In this document: positions 44,644 through 57,295 of the stretch, piece after piece
Position numbering within the stretch: position 1 is the first letter of the stretch
Layout of the letters: every line of letters starts with the position of its first letter
Assembly: GCF_051106095.1 (NCBI RefSeq)
Contig: NC_135785.1
Location: forward strand, 226,355,045 to 226,419,044
Reading direction: 5' to 3'
Source of the DNA: Pogona vitticeps
Lineage: Eukaryota; Chordata; Lepidosauria; Squamata; Agamidae
DNA length: 64,000 bases
Notes under the pieces: model-generated
Seen by the model: only the letters and a program-made list of their open reading frames with translations
What the model was told of the DNA's origin: nothing
Databases searched by the model: none
Translations under genes and position numbers: made by a program

Positions 44644-47600
44644 ATTTGACAGACCTTTCACTTGGATAAAATGAATGGATTTTAATAGCCATAAAATATA
44701 TAACAGATTCTGGCCTGAACGAGGGCCTGTGTAGTGACCTCTAGTTAGGCTGGGTTGCATATCACATCACCTCCAGCTAATAAGCACATTGTATATGGTA
44801 TGGCCCAATGCATCTGGACAGTATAGTTGTCCTATAAGCACAAGATTAGAAACACTTATCTTAATAAAAGTTTATAGGCTGTTGTCTACCTATACTCATC
44901 TGGTGCACTAAGCCAAATGAACATACCGAGAAGCAATCCCTCATATGCCTGACCTGAATTCAAAGGCCCTTAAGCATGCTTACCCCTCCCCAGACTGAAC
45001 CTAGTGGATTTTGGCCCACACAAGTTTATATACATTATGACAAGAGCAGAATGCAGAAGTTGTCAAACTAGAGCCAGATTGGATATGCCCGAATGTTTTG
45101 CTATTAAAGTCTACTTAACACCAAACTTATTGGACAAACACATCTACAGAAAAATCATACCATGCCTCCCTCCAAGAAACACAAAATACCTGTACTGTAT
45201 AAGCAATTATAAATACAAGTAAATATGTACAACACTCATATGATCAGACACCAAGTTACGAGAACTCAATTTCTGAAATTTTAACTGTTAAGATTTGCAG
45301 TTCCAAAACAAATTACTCCAGTGCTTTCTTTTAAAGGTCCCATGATTAATTTCCTCTGCAGAGTGGCAGTACAACAATGCTAAGAGCCATGTTGATCCTA
45401 GACTCTCTGACAATAAAACAGAAAAATTCTGAATCAATCCTTCTAAGGTGCTGTGGCAATCACATACCATTTTTGACACATAATAATGGGGAAGTAATGT
45501 ATCTATTCAGCATAGCAATCTGGGTTTGGCCAGTACACCCTATTTTATTATGATACGGTTTTCAGTGCTCAGCACTCTCTGAAAACTCTGTGTCAACGCA
45601 ACAAAAAGGAAAATGCTACATATGGAGAGAAAACTTCCCCCACTATACAACTGTACAAAACCTCAAGCACAGAATTAAAATTAAGATGTAAACTGGAGGA
45701 TCACATAAACATACATTTAGAATAATAGTGTTCCAATTATTCAAGAGCAGCTAATAAATTTAGTTTCGCCTTTCTCTGCAAATCACCTAATGTTACATTA
45801 TTATTAAAAAGTGCTTCATATTATCTTACTAAAAGATTCACATATATTATCTTATCCTCACGACAGCCTTGTACAGTAGGGCTGTGTTATTTTCCCCTCA
45901 TGCAAAGAAAAGATTTGGGAAAGTCAGTTTATGAGGTCACATGAGATTACTGATGGTTAACTCATTTTCTTATACAATACATTCCACCATCTTGCCTAGT
46001 ATAAATATTGGAAAACATGTGTCAGATTTAGGTTTTATCTACAATATACAGTGCCCCACACATTCTCATCACAACCTTTTGCAACAAATACTGTGTATGT
46101 CATTTAAAAGGGGGTGAGGAATGTGTAGCCCTCCAAATGTTGTTTGATTATAACTTCCATTAACCCTAGCTGTAACAGCTAATGGTGAGGGATCATGGGA
46201 AATGCTATCATTTTCTGGAGGGGAACACATTTCTAACCCAGATTAACAGCTATAAATTTCACTTACTGTTTGAGACCAATACATCTAATAAAACTGTATA
46301 CCAATGGATGTTGTTCTACTATATGAAGAATGTTTTTCTAGAAGTGAGCATTTCAAAGTCCAAGACTGTTCCTGTGAATTCTGTGTCTTAGCAACTGAGA
46401 TATCAAGCATGATCTATAGACCCCAGAGTAAGAGCTGATGATCACCTTTCCTTTCTCATAACTTCTCAGACAGGCATAAGAAGGGGATGCAGTGAGAGCC
46501 TGTTCTGTCATCCTTTCCAAATCCTCATGTAAGGGATCCTTAACTATCACAGTTATTATCTGGAATAACTCTCATGCCACTAGATAAAGTTTTAAAGTAT
46601 CCCTGTGATTCTATTCCTAAACCACTCTTAGAGGATTATAAATAATCACTAAGTGTTGAAGAACTGTTTGTTTATAAAACTTAAAAACACAATACCCCAT
46701 ACATATACATTTATTGTCTTAAATAATTGGATAGATCTGTATGTTTTGCACTACCCATGCCAGCATAATCATTATATTCAAACAGAATTGCCTTGAGACT
46801 ATCACTCAATAATTTGGAAGTTGAATTTCACAAGCTGTAATTTATTTTTGCATAGTTCAAAATTTTACCAGTAACATTTACAGTATTAACATTATTGAGA
46901 ATACTGTCAAATTAATCGCTATCAAATTGACCTATATTTACTATTGACAGAAAAATAAATGTAAGAGAGATTTTCAAAGAAAATGGATACACTAATGAAT
47001 GTCTTCTGTGTTAAAGTTAAAAGTACTTTGTTCCCACTTTCTGAAAGATGCCTCTACTACCTTTTAAAATACATAACCCTGAAATTATTCTGACTGCTTC
47101 CATCTAGGCAAAATTTGACGGTTCCATATATTTTGTAGATTTGAACTTTTCCTTAAGCTACAATTCATTTTATAAAACGTGGATTATAGTTACTTCTGTG
47201 AGAGGGGGCTTTAAATGATTTTTTTCTGAAACAAATATTAATAACAAGCTCTGCCATTTTTAACCAGCTAATTTCCTTATTAAAATAGATACACTATACA
47301 GCACAAACAAATAAAAAGAGAGACTGCACACTGCCACATCTTCTGAAAGCATTAGGAGACATGTTATCTGGGAGGACTGAGAGCTGAAGAAGTATCTTCC
47401 ATTTCAAATGGAAGAGCAAGACAGCCTGTATCTGATTAATAACAATGATACTCTTTTCCTGTGTGTGTACAGTTTACATACTTACCCAGGAAGCCAAATG
47501 GAAATTACAAGCAGTCAGAGGAAAATGAAGCTGTCTCCAAGCCTTTGTCATGTGATAGTGACCTACAAAGTATCAAATAAAGGCATATCATCAGGACATC

Positions 47601-48119
47601 ATGATTTTATGGTACTGTAACTGGCCTACAATGCAGTGAGGCTAGAGAAATCCCAAACCTTCTACTAAATTTTCCCTACCACTGCAAGCCATACAACAAC
47701 AAAGTTCTTATTTAAACCCAAGTCAGACCTTAACTCTTGAAAACAAAAAGGGGCAAACAGAAGCAGTAAAATTAAACAAACATCATGTTTATGGAGGGCA
47801 CTGGGGACTCGTCAAGTGGGAGAAATCTTATACTGTAGTGCCTCAGCAAGGTGGATTGTTCTTTTCCTCTTTTCTTCATGTATAATACAGCCAAGATGGC
47901 AAATGCTGAGAGAAGTTGAACTCCAATAAGGAACGGGAATCAAAACAGGAAGCCCTCCAGTGTGCACATGTAATCAGGCAATCAGTTGCGTGGATAAATT
48001 TAACCAACATCACTAACATCCTTCAAATAAAATCCGAGATCCAGGCTGAATGTAAGAGGTCCACGCGAGACCCTGAAACCTTGTAGCATAGTTTCAGGTA
48101 ATCCCCACCGGTCGATCCT
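44644..48119. other. Unassigned AT-rich DNA left of the CpG island
   Basis: No gene is visible. Near 45290-45480 there is text similar to the reversed 'AAGACTAAC' repeat (CAAATTACTCCAGTGCTTTC), strongly decayed. If the island drives a minus-strand gene, this would be its first intron. Confidence 0.4.
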
Positions 48120-49620
48120 TCCTAAGATTTCTTCCCTCCCCCTCGCTTCTCGCCATCGCAATCCAGAGACAAAAATATTAAGCAGACCTGCCTGCCTGCC
48201 TGCTTCCCTCCAGTACCCGGGGATTCAGGAAGAGAACACTCGCTTGCAAGCCACCCCCACTCGGCCAGCCACCTACCCCACGATGCAAAGTGTAGGCAAG
48301 GCCACTGGGGAGTGGGGGTGAAAGCGAAGGTTATTAAACATGGAGTACAGCTAAAGAAGATAAGCCCGGAGCTTCTTTGCCCCCTCTTTTTTCCCCTTCT
48401 GGTCATCATCAAGTTTGCATCTTGTCGATCTTAAAGGCTGACAAGACACAGGGAGAGACAGAGTCCATCTTGCGCGGGGGGGGGGGAAGGGAAGGTTAGT
48501 GGGAGGAGAGGAACAATATGTAATATACAAATCACGACCTCCCCACGGGAAAAGTCTGCACAACACCTTGTAAGAGAGCCGGGAGCAAAAGAGGGCAGGC
48601 AGATATGGAGGGCGCACAAGAGCGGGGGAGGGCAGAGATGCCGGATCTGCCCCCTCCCCCTCCTCCACACCCTTTGCCTCCCCGGCGAGATTGAGTGAAA
48701 TAGACCGGCAGCAAACACCTCCCTATATCGCCACCGTCTCCGCTACTCTCTCCCCCCCTCCTCCTCTTCTCCACCCCCGAGGCCGGGCGATGATCCCGTG
48801 GCTGCTGCCACCGGGGAGGAGGTGCCGCTGTCGGAGCCACATGGAAGCCTAGAAGGCTTGTGGCTGCTCCATCTTTCAACTACAGTGTGGCGCTGGTGCG
48901 GGGGGGGGAAGGGGGAGGTGAAGAGAAACCATCATCATCATCATCGCCCACCGTACCAGAAGAGTGGGTGTCTGGCCAACTGTCCCCGTCACCTCCTGGG
49001 TGCACGAAGCTGGGAATCTGAACGTGTCATAAGCAGGACAGGCAATGGTTTCAAAGCCCCAGGCCAAGTGACCATCCTCGGCAGCCCGGCTCCCCTCCCC
49101 ACCCACGCTCGTCTCTTCCACACTCGCCGTTTTCACTCTCTCTCTCTCTCTTTCGGACAAACTTTTCAACAAGATCCACCGGGAAGAAGTCGCTAATTTG
49201 CCCCTCACACTTTTCGGGGGGGGGGGGAGAATTAACAAAAAAAACAAACCAACCAAACAACCAGAGGAGGAGAATCAAGAAACCCAGTGCAAATCGCAAC
49301 AAGAGTGGCCTCAACCCGGGCATTTGGTTATCTCCACCACCACGCCATCCTCTTTTTTTTCCACCCCCGACAGAAAAAAGGGGAAAATAGCTTGTCTATG
49401 CCTCTCTCTCTCGCCACCCCCCCTCCGCTCCCTCTGTCGTACATGTTGTCTCAGCTTCTTTTTGCATCGTTTCATTTTACCTTCCTCATTCAGCGGCAGC
49501 GGATTGTTACAGAGATTCCTAACACAAACCTAGCGTTTTCCAGAGCGCAAGATTAATGAGACGTTTCTCTGCTGCTGCTGCCCCCCTCCCCCCCCTCCCT
49601 GGCAAAATTGTAGGTTGTTG

Positions 49621-49680
49621 TTGTTGTTGCTGCTACTGCTGCTGCTGAAAGCAAGCCCCCGATGCTGGATCCAGCCATGT
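49621..49680 (+). other. Candidate plus-strand first-exon end
   Basis: A TTG/CTG repeat (TTGTTGTTGTTGCTGCTACT and following) precedes ATG CTG GAT CCA GCC AT at 49662-49678, directly followed by GTAAGT at 49679. A six-codon coding start just before a donor is possible. The exon side (CCAT) is not the usual CAG/AAG, so support is weak. Confidence 0.25.
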
Positions 49681-49969
49681 AAGTTTCATACATTTGCAAA
49701 TAAAACACCAGAGAGGAAGAAGAGAGAGCGGCGGGTGCCGGGGGGGGGGGAGGTAGAGGCGGAGAGACTCGGGGAGGAGGAAGAGGAGCGCAGGAGGAGA
49801 GACTGATTTCTGTAATTTACCAGCGACCCGATCTCGCAGCAGAAAACAACAGTTTTAACATCCATCTGCTGGCTAGGGGACTCCGCCAATCCCCCAACGA
49901 GGCAAACCCCCTCCTTCCTGGAGAAATAATCGGCAAGTTTTCTGTCATCGCGACAAGCCAATGTCACAA

Positions 49970-50200
49970 CTTACCTTCAGAAATAGGACTTTAAACTGCC
50001 AAGGCCTTCCTCTCTCTTCCCCCCCCCTTCCACCAGCCTCGCTCGCTCGCTCTCCACCTTAAACTTATTGACACAACATAATCCCACATTCATGCAAAAT
50101 CCTGACACAGCCTCTCCTCCTCCGTCCCTCCCCTCCTCTCTCCCCCCCCCACATCTCTTTTATTCTCTCTTCCTCCGGGCTTTGCCCCCTCTCCCCTAAA
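49970..50200 (-). other. Candidate minus-strand 5' untranslated exon with splice donor
   Basis: On the minus strand the sequence ends TTTCTGAAG and is followed by GTAAGTTGT, an excellent U2 donor match with the junction between 49975 and 49974. The preceding ~200 bases are GC-rich with GAGCGAGCGAGCG and no long frame, as expected for a 5' UTR exon. The upstream limit is a guess. Confidence 0.4.
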
Positions 50201-51049
50201 CTCTCCCGAATAAATTGCACAGTTTGTTGTTGTCGGGGGTTGCGAGTGTGGCCAGAACGAGGGGGAAAGTGCTTTGCAAGACAGGATTCCTCCACCGGAA
50301 AAAATGCCGATTCCCAACTCTCTCTCTCTCTCTTTCTCTCACCGACCCACGGAGCCTTGCTGGAGGGTTTTTTTTTTCCTCCTCTTCTCCCATCCGGCAC
50401 CACCCCGCGCCCGCACCCGCCGTCTTCCCTCGTCCACCGGCGTGACACACACACACACACACGCACAAAACCCCCGAGCCACGCAACGCAAATATAAATC
50501 AACGCACCAACCCCCTCGCCCCTTACAATGAAGTTTCGTTTCTCGCTGCCTCTTGTCAAGACCCCAACACACACACACTCACACTCACGGGAGGCGGCGA
50601 GGTTTCTCATTCCTCCTGTTGGGCTCCCTGTTGGGCTTTCATTTGCTCTCTCTCTCTCCCGCGCCTCTTTTGCCCCCTTCAAACGCCAAGCCAGCCAGCC
50701 AGCCCTCACCCCGCTCCTTCCCGGTGGCGGCGGCGGCGGCTCTTGCCTCTTGTGTTGGTGGGTGAGAGAGAGAAGAGAGAGAGAAGAGAGAGAGAGAGGT
50801 GCTGGTTTCAACGCAGCCTGGCACTGGCTGGCCTAGCCTTGGGTTGGTACTGTTTCTCTCCTCCCCCCGCCCCCCATGCATTGCATTGCAACTCACCTCT
50901 TTCCTCCGCCTTTCTCTCTCTCTCTCTCCCCCCCCCGCGCCCCACAGGCACCCACGTCCACTCTCCCTCCACCACCACCACCACCCCTAACGAAGTCTGA
51001 AGCCCACTGACCTTCTCTCGGTCTTTCTCCCTCCCCCCATCCAAAGTTT

Positions 51050-51262
51050 CAGGCGAACGCGGAGGCAGGAAAAGTGAACGGGGCTTGTGGCAAGAGGCGG
51101 CGGCGGCGGCAGGGGACGTCGGAAGCTCTGGCGCTTTTTGCTCATAAAAAGAGTCCAGCCCTGCCGGCTGAGGGGCGGCGCGGCTGCCGCCGGTTAAGTG
51201 GCGGCGGCGGCCGAGCTACTGCCCGAGGTCTCTTCGGGGGCTGCCCTAGTGCTCTTAAGTGA
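51050..51262 (+). other. Candidate plus-strand 5' exon
   Basis: A GGC-rich block ends CTCTTAA and is followed by GTGAGTAATA (donor at 51259). A TATA-like CATAAAAAG lies at 51141-51149. This could be the first exon of a plus-strand transcript starting within the island. Evidence is limited to the donor word and the GC context. Confidence 0.25.
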
Positions 51263-51300
51263 GTAATAATAGAAAAGGAAGTGTTGGGAAGAGGAGCTCT

Positions 51301-51395
51301 TGTTTCTTCAGCCTGGCCTCGGGGGGAAAAAAAGAGGGGGAAGGTTGCTCAGGGCGAGTGGTGCACTTACCTCCGACTGTGCCTGTGTGTGTGTA

Positions 51396-51426
<31 letters not shown>

Positions 51427-52440
51427 TGGCAGCCAGTGGCCAGTCAGTGTTTCTTTTATGTGAAAGTGAAGAGAGAAGCCCCTCAGCAGAGCCCACGGTA
51501 GACACTGTTCCACATACAGTACATGCAAGCCGGGGAGAGGGGAGGGAGAGAGAGAGAGAGACTGAAAACATTCATTTTTATATAAGGCAGCCTGCCATTG
51601 GCTCACGGTCTGAGGGACAGGTTGGCCAGCCATACAGCTTGCCTGTTACACCCAAAGAGGCGCACACGCTACCACCACCCCGCTCTCTCTCTCTCTCTCT
51701 CTCTCTCTGGCTCGCTCTCTTGTGTCGCCGAGGCGCACACATACAGCTGCGCGTGCATAAGCACATACACGCAAATATCATCACGTATCTTTCAGTCGCT
51801 GCTTGAAAAAGGCTATAGGTAGCTCTTTGGTGGGTCCGGTTGGGCATGTGAGGAAGGCAGGTAGAAGAAGGGGGGGGAAAGCAAAGTCAGGTTGGAAACG
51901 AGGAAAGCAGATCCGCCGCCTTGCTGGTCACGATGATAATAATAATAAATTGCTCCCAACCGACGGTGTCCATGAACCAGCAGGAGAGGGTTTTGGTGGG
52001 CCATAAACTCAACTCCGGTGAGCGTAGAACTGGGGTGTTTGACTACCGGTGTGTCGTGCCCGGCAGAAAAATAGGGCTTTGTGTGACGATTTGCCAAGAG
52101 GAGCTGGTAAACAATTGCCACGGGACAGGATTTCAGGAGCTGTTGTTGGCCGGACTGATCCCACGGAGAGGCCAAGAATGTCGCGCAGAGAAGTTCACGA
52201 CGCCCCCCCCCAAATGCCTTCCGGGACCCCCTTTACCTCACTGAGGTATAAATACTTAAGCTACAGAAAAGTCGGTCCAGGCACTCTAGCCCAGCGGAGA
52301 GGCAAGGCTGCTAAAATATTTCTTACTGTCAAAAGCTGGACCAGACAACAGCAACAGAGCAATATGATTCCTTGGGGCGGCTGCAGATTCACGACACGGA
52401 TCTGAAATACAAAAAACATCCATGAGATTCTCCTTTCAAA
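51301..52440. other. Right shoulder of the CpG island, low-complexity tracts
   Basis: It contains (GT)n at 51387-51426, (GA)n at 51545-51562 and (CT)n at 51683-51710. A TATA-like GTATAAATAC occurs at 52246-52255. GC content falls to background by about 52400. No coding exon could be supported. Confidence 0.45.
51371..51500 (-). other. Second candidate minus-strand donor
   Basis: The minus strand reads CACAGTCGGAG then GTAAGTGCACC, a full consensus donor with the junction between 51371 and 51370. The sequence just upstream contains a (CA)n run (51387-51426 on the plus strand as GT). It could be an alternative first exon of the same minus-strand gene. Confidence 0.35.
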
Positions 52441-52459
52441 TACTATATTGCCAGAGCGG

Positions 52460-52705
52460 ACGGCTGTAATAAAACAACAAAAAGAGTTGTGGCACCTTGA
52501 AAGACTAAGTGTCCAATCCTGAATAAACTTACTGGAGAGTAACCCTTACTGTGCACAGTTGGATTTATTTTTGTGTAATGGAGAATATTGAGGTTTCCCC
52601 TCAGATTGTATAGATTTTTTATCTCTGAATAAAGAAGGATGATTGCACCTCGTAGGGCATAAGCTTCTGTGGGCTAGAGTCCACTTGATGAGGTGCATTT
52701 TGTAA
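52460..52705. repeat. 'CACCTTGAAAGACTAAG' repeat, interrupted
   Basis: GTTGTGGCACCTTGAAAGAC at 52487-52506 and CATAAGCTTCTGTGGGCTAG with AGTCCACTTGATGAGGTGCA at 52659-52698 are adjacent words in the usual repeat. They are separated here by about 150 bp of other sequence. Family not assigned. Confidence 0.5.
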
Positions 52706-53279
52706 CCTGTGTGGAGGATTCTAGCTACCAACAGTTGATGGCATAATTAATAAATTAATTTATAAGATCCTACCGAGAGTCTTTTTTTTCTTTTGCAAGT
52801 TGATTAATATGGCTGTCTCTAAAATTTTTGGAAAAGGGTAAAATACCTATGTCAGTTCAATAGTTCACGTTATAGTATGGCCTTTATCTAGGCTCCAGTC
52901 CTTGGCATGTTTTGGAGTGCATTTTAACTGCCTGGTTTATTTTGCGGGATGATATGAATGTGTGATTATTTTTCTTTATACAGTATATGGCATGCATATG
53001 ATACAACTGTCACTTTGGCACTGGAAATGCAGCTAACAATTAAAACCCATTTTTTTGTGTTTTCAGTAAGTGCCCCCTCATGTTTCTTTTCCCAGTGTTA
53101 CATATGATCTGTTCATTTGATAGGAGAGAATTCAGTGGCATCCATTTTTCTTCACCTTATACTTAAGCATTCCACATTACATGTTGAATAAGCAGCCACT
53201 GGCCTGTTTTCTGTAATGCTAACACAATCTTATATATTTCACTGATACTGTAGCAACAGCAAAATATAGTCCATAAAGA
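52706..53279. other. Unassigned DNA
   Basis: No gene or repeat recognised. Confidence 0.4.
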
Positions 53280-53645
53280 AAATATATTTATTTATTTTTA
53301 TTTATTTATTTATTTATTTGATTTATACCCCGCCCATCTGGCCTGTAAGACCACTCTAGGCGGCTTCCAATATACTATAAAAAAGAGCCTTCAACAGAAT
53401 GTGCAAAATGAAGACAAGCACACCTGTTTGACAGTGCCTCATATATCCATTTATTATTAAAGATATGACTAGTTCTTCACATTGGTTCATTTATTCCTTT
53501 TTAAAAAATATTATATTTTATACCATTATGTCAACAGGTGACACTCAACAACTAATAATGATAAAATCAAATAAAATAAATACCATTAAGTACAAAAAAT
53601 TAAATACAATTAAAACATTAAAAAGATTAAAGGGTTCTCTCACAT
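53280..53645 (-). mobile_element. L2-type LINE 3' tail
   Basis: The plus strand starts with a (TTTA)n run followed by TTTATACCCCGCCCATCTGG, CCTGTAAGACCACTCTAGGC and GGCTTCCAATA. This is the reverse of the 'GCCGCCTAGAGTGGTC...AGATAGGCGGGATATAAA' LINE end. AT-rich 3' UTR follows to about 53645. Confidence 0.65.
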
Positions 53646-54294
53646 TTTAAAGATTGAGCATACTCTCCAAAATCTGAAGATATGCTTTCCCCAAAGGTAA
53701 CAAGTTGGAAGACCCAGAACTGAAAATACTAATATTCAGAGCTGGTGCAGACCAAATGAGCTAATGAAGTTTTGATTCTAAAACCTCGCTCCTGAAGACG
53801 GCCATGTGCCAAAATACACTGCGCATTTCTAATCAGAATAAATATCTGCATTTTTCTACATCCTGAAACCTAGTCTCTCAATTCTGATTTTTCATATCTT
53901 CAGCTTGCAGTGTTGTACCTGAATCTTTTTTAAAAAAAGACAAGTAAATCTATTTTTTAAAAAGTTCTTGTTTCTACAACCAAAGCCCAGATCCCTGACA
54001 TGTACCTGAATGTCAAAATCAAAACATGCATTTTCGATACATGTGCTTTAATGACTGGACTGTACAGATGGCAAGCCTAAGGGAGCAGTCGGTTTAAATT
54101 TCTTAAAGGGAAATTTCCCATGCAACCATGAAAATGCTTTTGAAATGGAGGAGATTTTCAAAATTAGTTTGTGATATTGCACAGGGGCTTACTTAGTTTA
54201 CAAAGACACAAACTTGGATGTACCTTAAATAGCTTTTTGGTTTTAAGGTGTTCACTTTTCAACTGTGATGGACAAGGCAAATTTATCTAATATA
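53646..54294. other. Unassigned DNA
   Basis: No gene seen; possibly the upstream part of the preceding LINE at its left. Confidence 0.35.
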
Positions 54295-54465
54295 TACCCG
54301 TATTTTTTGCACCATAAGACACACTTTTTTCCCACAAAACAGGGAGGTGGAAAGTCTGTGCATCTTATGGAGCGAAGAAAACAGATTATATTTTCCTATT
54401 TTCTTCTCCTAAAAAAATGGTGCGTCTTATGGAAAGGTGCATCTTATGGAGCAAAAAATACGGTA
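54295..54465. mobile_element. Mariner-like MITE, 171 bp
   Basis: Begins TACCCGTATTTTTTGCACCA and ends GGAGCAAAAAATACGGTA with TA edges. Same family as 41069-41238 (opposite orientation) and 55544-55713 (same orientation). Confidence 0.85.
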
Positions 54466-55543
54466 CCTTTTTCAATACTATTGAAAATACAGGTGGAAAA
54501 TATAACTTGGAAATTAAGCATTTTAGTTTGTTCCACCTGGAAAATGAAGAAATATCCAGCACTTTAACTTTTGAAGTATCAACTTTTTCTTTCTTTATAT
54601 CTATGGAGCACTGAAAAAGTGCTGAAAAAGGTCAGGTCACTTTAATACCAGAAGCTATTATGTTAATAATATGCCTTTGGTCTCCCAGATGCTCAATTCT
54701 ATCATCAGTATCAAACTCCTATCAGGCCCACCCAATATGGGCAGTGGTACAGGATTGCAGGAGCTATAGTTCAAAGCATCTGGATACGCAAAAAATTCAC
54801 TGTTTCTGGATCATCAGACTCATTATCATTATTGTTAATTATTATTGTTTCTCAACATTGCTGGTGCATAGGGAGGGACCAAAGAGTTAGGCCTAAAATA
54901 TTAGAAATCAAGTTCTAAAAATTTACAGATGACGTGACATTTTTGCAAAATCACCAACTTTTGGATTTCAGAATGCAAATCAACAGCTATTGGCAATTGT
55001 TTGGATTGGTAGCCAAAGATTTGTAATGTATACATGTGTAGCACATAAAGGCCTTCTGAGCATGGTGGGAAGCGGTGAAAAGCTTAACCAGGTAAATTTC
55101 AGTCAGAACAAAGCAAATCGAAAGAACAAGATGACATGCTAGGATCTATCTGAAAAAATGTTTTTCATTTCACCTGCACACAAAGCTTTGAGTACAGCAC
55201 ATTACATTTTAATAGACAGTTTCCAAAGAGTACACATAGTTTTCATATACACATGCACTTCTCTGGATTAAAAACCAACAGAGAATAATCTGAGTTCTCA
55301 AGGATGTGTTGTGAGCTCCAATCCACAAAGAATGATTTCAATTATATGTCTTGAGGTTAAATCCACCTATAGTTAGAACCATTAAAATGGTATTAGTTAG
55401 TATGTTGGCATAAGTATGGTGGTATTAACAGCCACTAGTTAACAAGTCACTGCATGTATCCCTTAATGCCCACCATTCACTTAATGCATGATAAGAGATA
55501 CAGCAGGCAACTCAGCAGCTACAGGCAATTTGGTACTCCAAAT
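54466..55543. other. Unassigned DNA
   Basis: No gene or repeat recognised between the two MITEs. Confidence 0.4.
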
Positions 55544-55713
55544 TACCGTATTTTTCGCACCATAAGATGCACTTTTTTCCCACAAAACAGGGGGGTGGAA
55601 AGTCTGTGAGTCTTATGGAGCGAAGAAAACAGATTATATTTTCCTGTTTTCTTCTCCTAAAAAATTGGTGCATCTTATGGAAAGGTGCGTCTTATGGAGC
55701 GAAAAATACGGTA
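55544..55713. mobile_element. Mariner-like MITE, 170 bp
   Basis: Begins TACCGTATTTTTCGCACCAT and ends TATGGAGCGAAAAATACGGTA with TA edges. The terminal 14 bases are perfect inverted repeats, the best conserved of the three copies. Confidence 0.88.
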
Positions 55714-56558
55714 CATCATGGTACTTCTACTGGCACAAGTAGCTGATAGCATTTTGGCCAACAGGTCTTATATTTGTTGTGACTAAAAAAAATCTTAGTC
55801 AGTTCAATCGTGTACACTGCTTGTCTACACAATCTGAAAGAAGAGGGCTGGATTGGGCTAAATAGGGTTGGTAGGAGGTCTGTTATGCTATTTGGTGTGA
55901 TCCTTGCATCCAAATGTCCACAGCAGTTTTCCTCTAATTTGCTAGTATTTTGAAGTGGCTTAATAAGACAACCACTCAGAATACAGTACTGGCAAATAAA
56001 TCACACCCTCAGTTTTGTAGAGGGGCCAAAGAAGTGAAAAAAAATGTTAAGTGTATATTAGGGCAGTGAATATGCACTACACTACTTTAAAAAAAAGAGA
56101 AGACAACAGATAGAAAGTCTAGTCTTTTCTTTGCTTTTATATTAAAAGTCCAGTAGAATGTTGGCCTGCAGACAAACTGGGCAGGATCTCAACCAGTCTT
56201 CAGTACTTTGGATACATTTGTCTTCTACAGTATTTTTTTTAAACTGGTGCAGTGAATATTCACTGCTATTATATATACTTTTCATAGTTTTTTTCCCCAC
56301 TTCTTTGGCCCCTCCATGGTGCCAAGCAATTATTAACTGGCTGGAATCAAACCACTATTTTCACAAACTTTGTATCAGAGGAAAATATTAATGAAAGGGC
56401 TCATACTATGTTAGTGAACAAACTAACTAAATGAGCCATCTTGATAGTGTTGGTAATATGTCCTGCCAAATATTTTTTCAAGCATTAACTTCAAATATTT
56501 CTGTACACTTCAAAAGAGCACATTTGCACATCTTGATAGCACAGTTTTAGAATATTAG
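55714..56558. other. Unassigned DNA
   Basis: No gene or repeat recognised. Confidence 0.4.
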
Positions 56559-56986
56559 TACAGTGGTGCTCCGCATAGCGACGATAATCTATTCTGAAAA
56601 AATCGTCGCTATCGGATTCGTCGCTATGCGGGACTAAAATGTCCATAGGAATGCATTAAAACACATTTAATGCGTTCATATGGGGGGAAAACTCACCGCT
56701 ATGTGGAAATCCTCCATAAGGCTGCCATTTTCGCTGCCCGGTATGCAAGGAAACCACGTGAAAATGCTGCGGGCAGCCATTTTTTCGGCAGCCATTTTGG
56801 AACCACCAATCAGCTGTTTTTAAAACATCGCAATGTGAAGATTGGTAAGCAAAACGCTTACCGATCATCGCAATGTGATTTTTGGCCATTTAAAACATCG
56901 CAATGCGATCGCTTTTGCGATCGCAAAATCCACATTGCTATGCGGATTCGTCGTTAAATGGGGCGCTCGTTAATAATACCACTGTA
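56559..56986. mobile_element. Palindromic Tigger-like MITE
   Basis: Begins TACAGTGGTGCTCCGCATAG and ends CTCGTTAATAATACCACTGTA with TA edges. It aligns along its length with the 14280-14716 copy (shared GCAGCCATTTT and AAAACATCGCAATG words). The right end has lost the usual GCGAGGC. Confidence 0.78.
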
Positions 56987-56989
56987 TTA

Positions 56990-57175
56990 TTATTAGTTTG
57001 ATTTATATGCCACATTTCTCCCAACAAGGGACCCAAAGCGGATCTCAATATTAAAATTTAAAAACACAATAAGTTAAATATTAAAAGATAAATTAAACAA
57101 TTTATGATTTAAAATACAAGAAATATTAAAACATAAAAATTAAGATTATTAAAAGATTAAGATTATTACCTTCAT
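56990..57175 (-). mobile_element. L2-type LINE 3' tail
   Basis: The plus strand reads TTTGATTTATATGCCACATT, TCTCCCAACAAGGGACCCAA and AGCGGATCTCAATATTAAAA, the reversed end of an L2-like LINE. A-rich 3' UTR follows. Confidence 0.55.
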
Positions 57176-57295
57176 GACCTTGCCTTTAAAAATCCCATAT
57201 GTTATAGATTCTCTTCTCTTTGAGTATTCTTAACCATGGGATCTCACCCAGTATTCCCCTAGGTTTATTAAAATCAGCTTTCATAAAGTCCAGGT

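Larger units (their letters stand above)
48120..51300. promoter_or_regulatory. CpG-rich promoter-like island
   Basis: A 3-kb GC-rich block in an AT-rich window, densest at about 48640-49130 and 50230-51250, with frequent CpG and GGCGGCGGCGG runs. It is almost free of interspersed repeats but rich in (CT)n, (CA)n, (GA)n and poly-C/G tracts (for example 48474-48486, 49207-49219, 50317-50340). Such islands mark vertebrate promoters. Consensus splice donors occur on both strands. The many overlapping open frames here reflect GC content and low complexity, not protein. The gene it serves could not be identified. Confidence 0.75.

Noticed and set aside
48532-49556. Multiple 90-130-codon frames on both strands in the island
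   Set aside because: Mutually overlapping, with Pro/Ser/Arg-rich low-complexity translations; treated as untranslated promoter sequence.
50065-50811. 248-codon open frame on the minus strand inside the CpG island
   Set aside because: It overlaps other long frames on both strands. Its composition follows low-complexity CT/CA tracts and there is no domain; GC-rich islands lack stops by chance.
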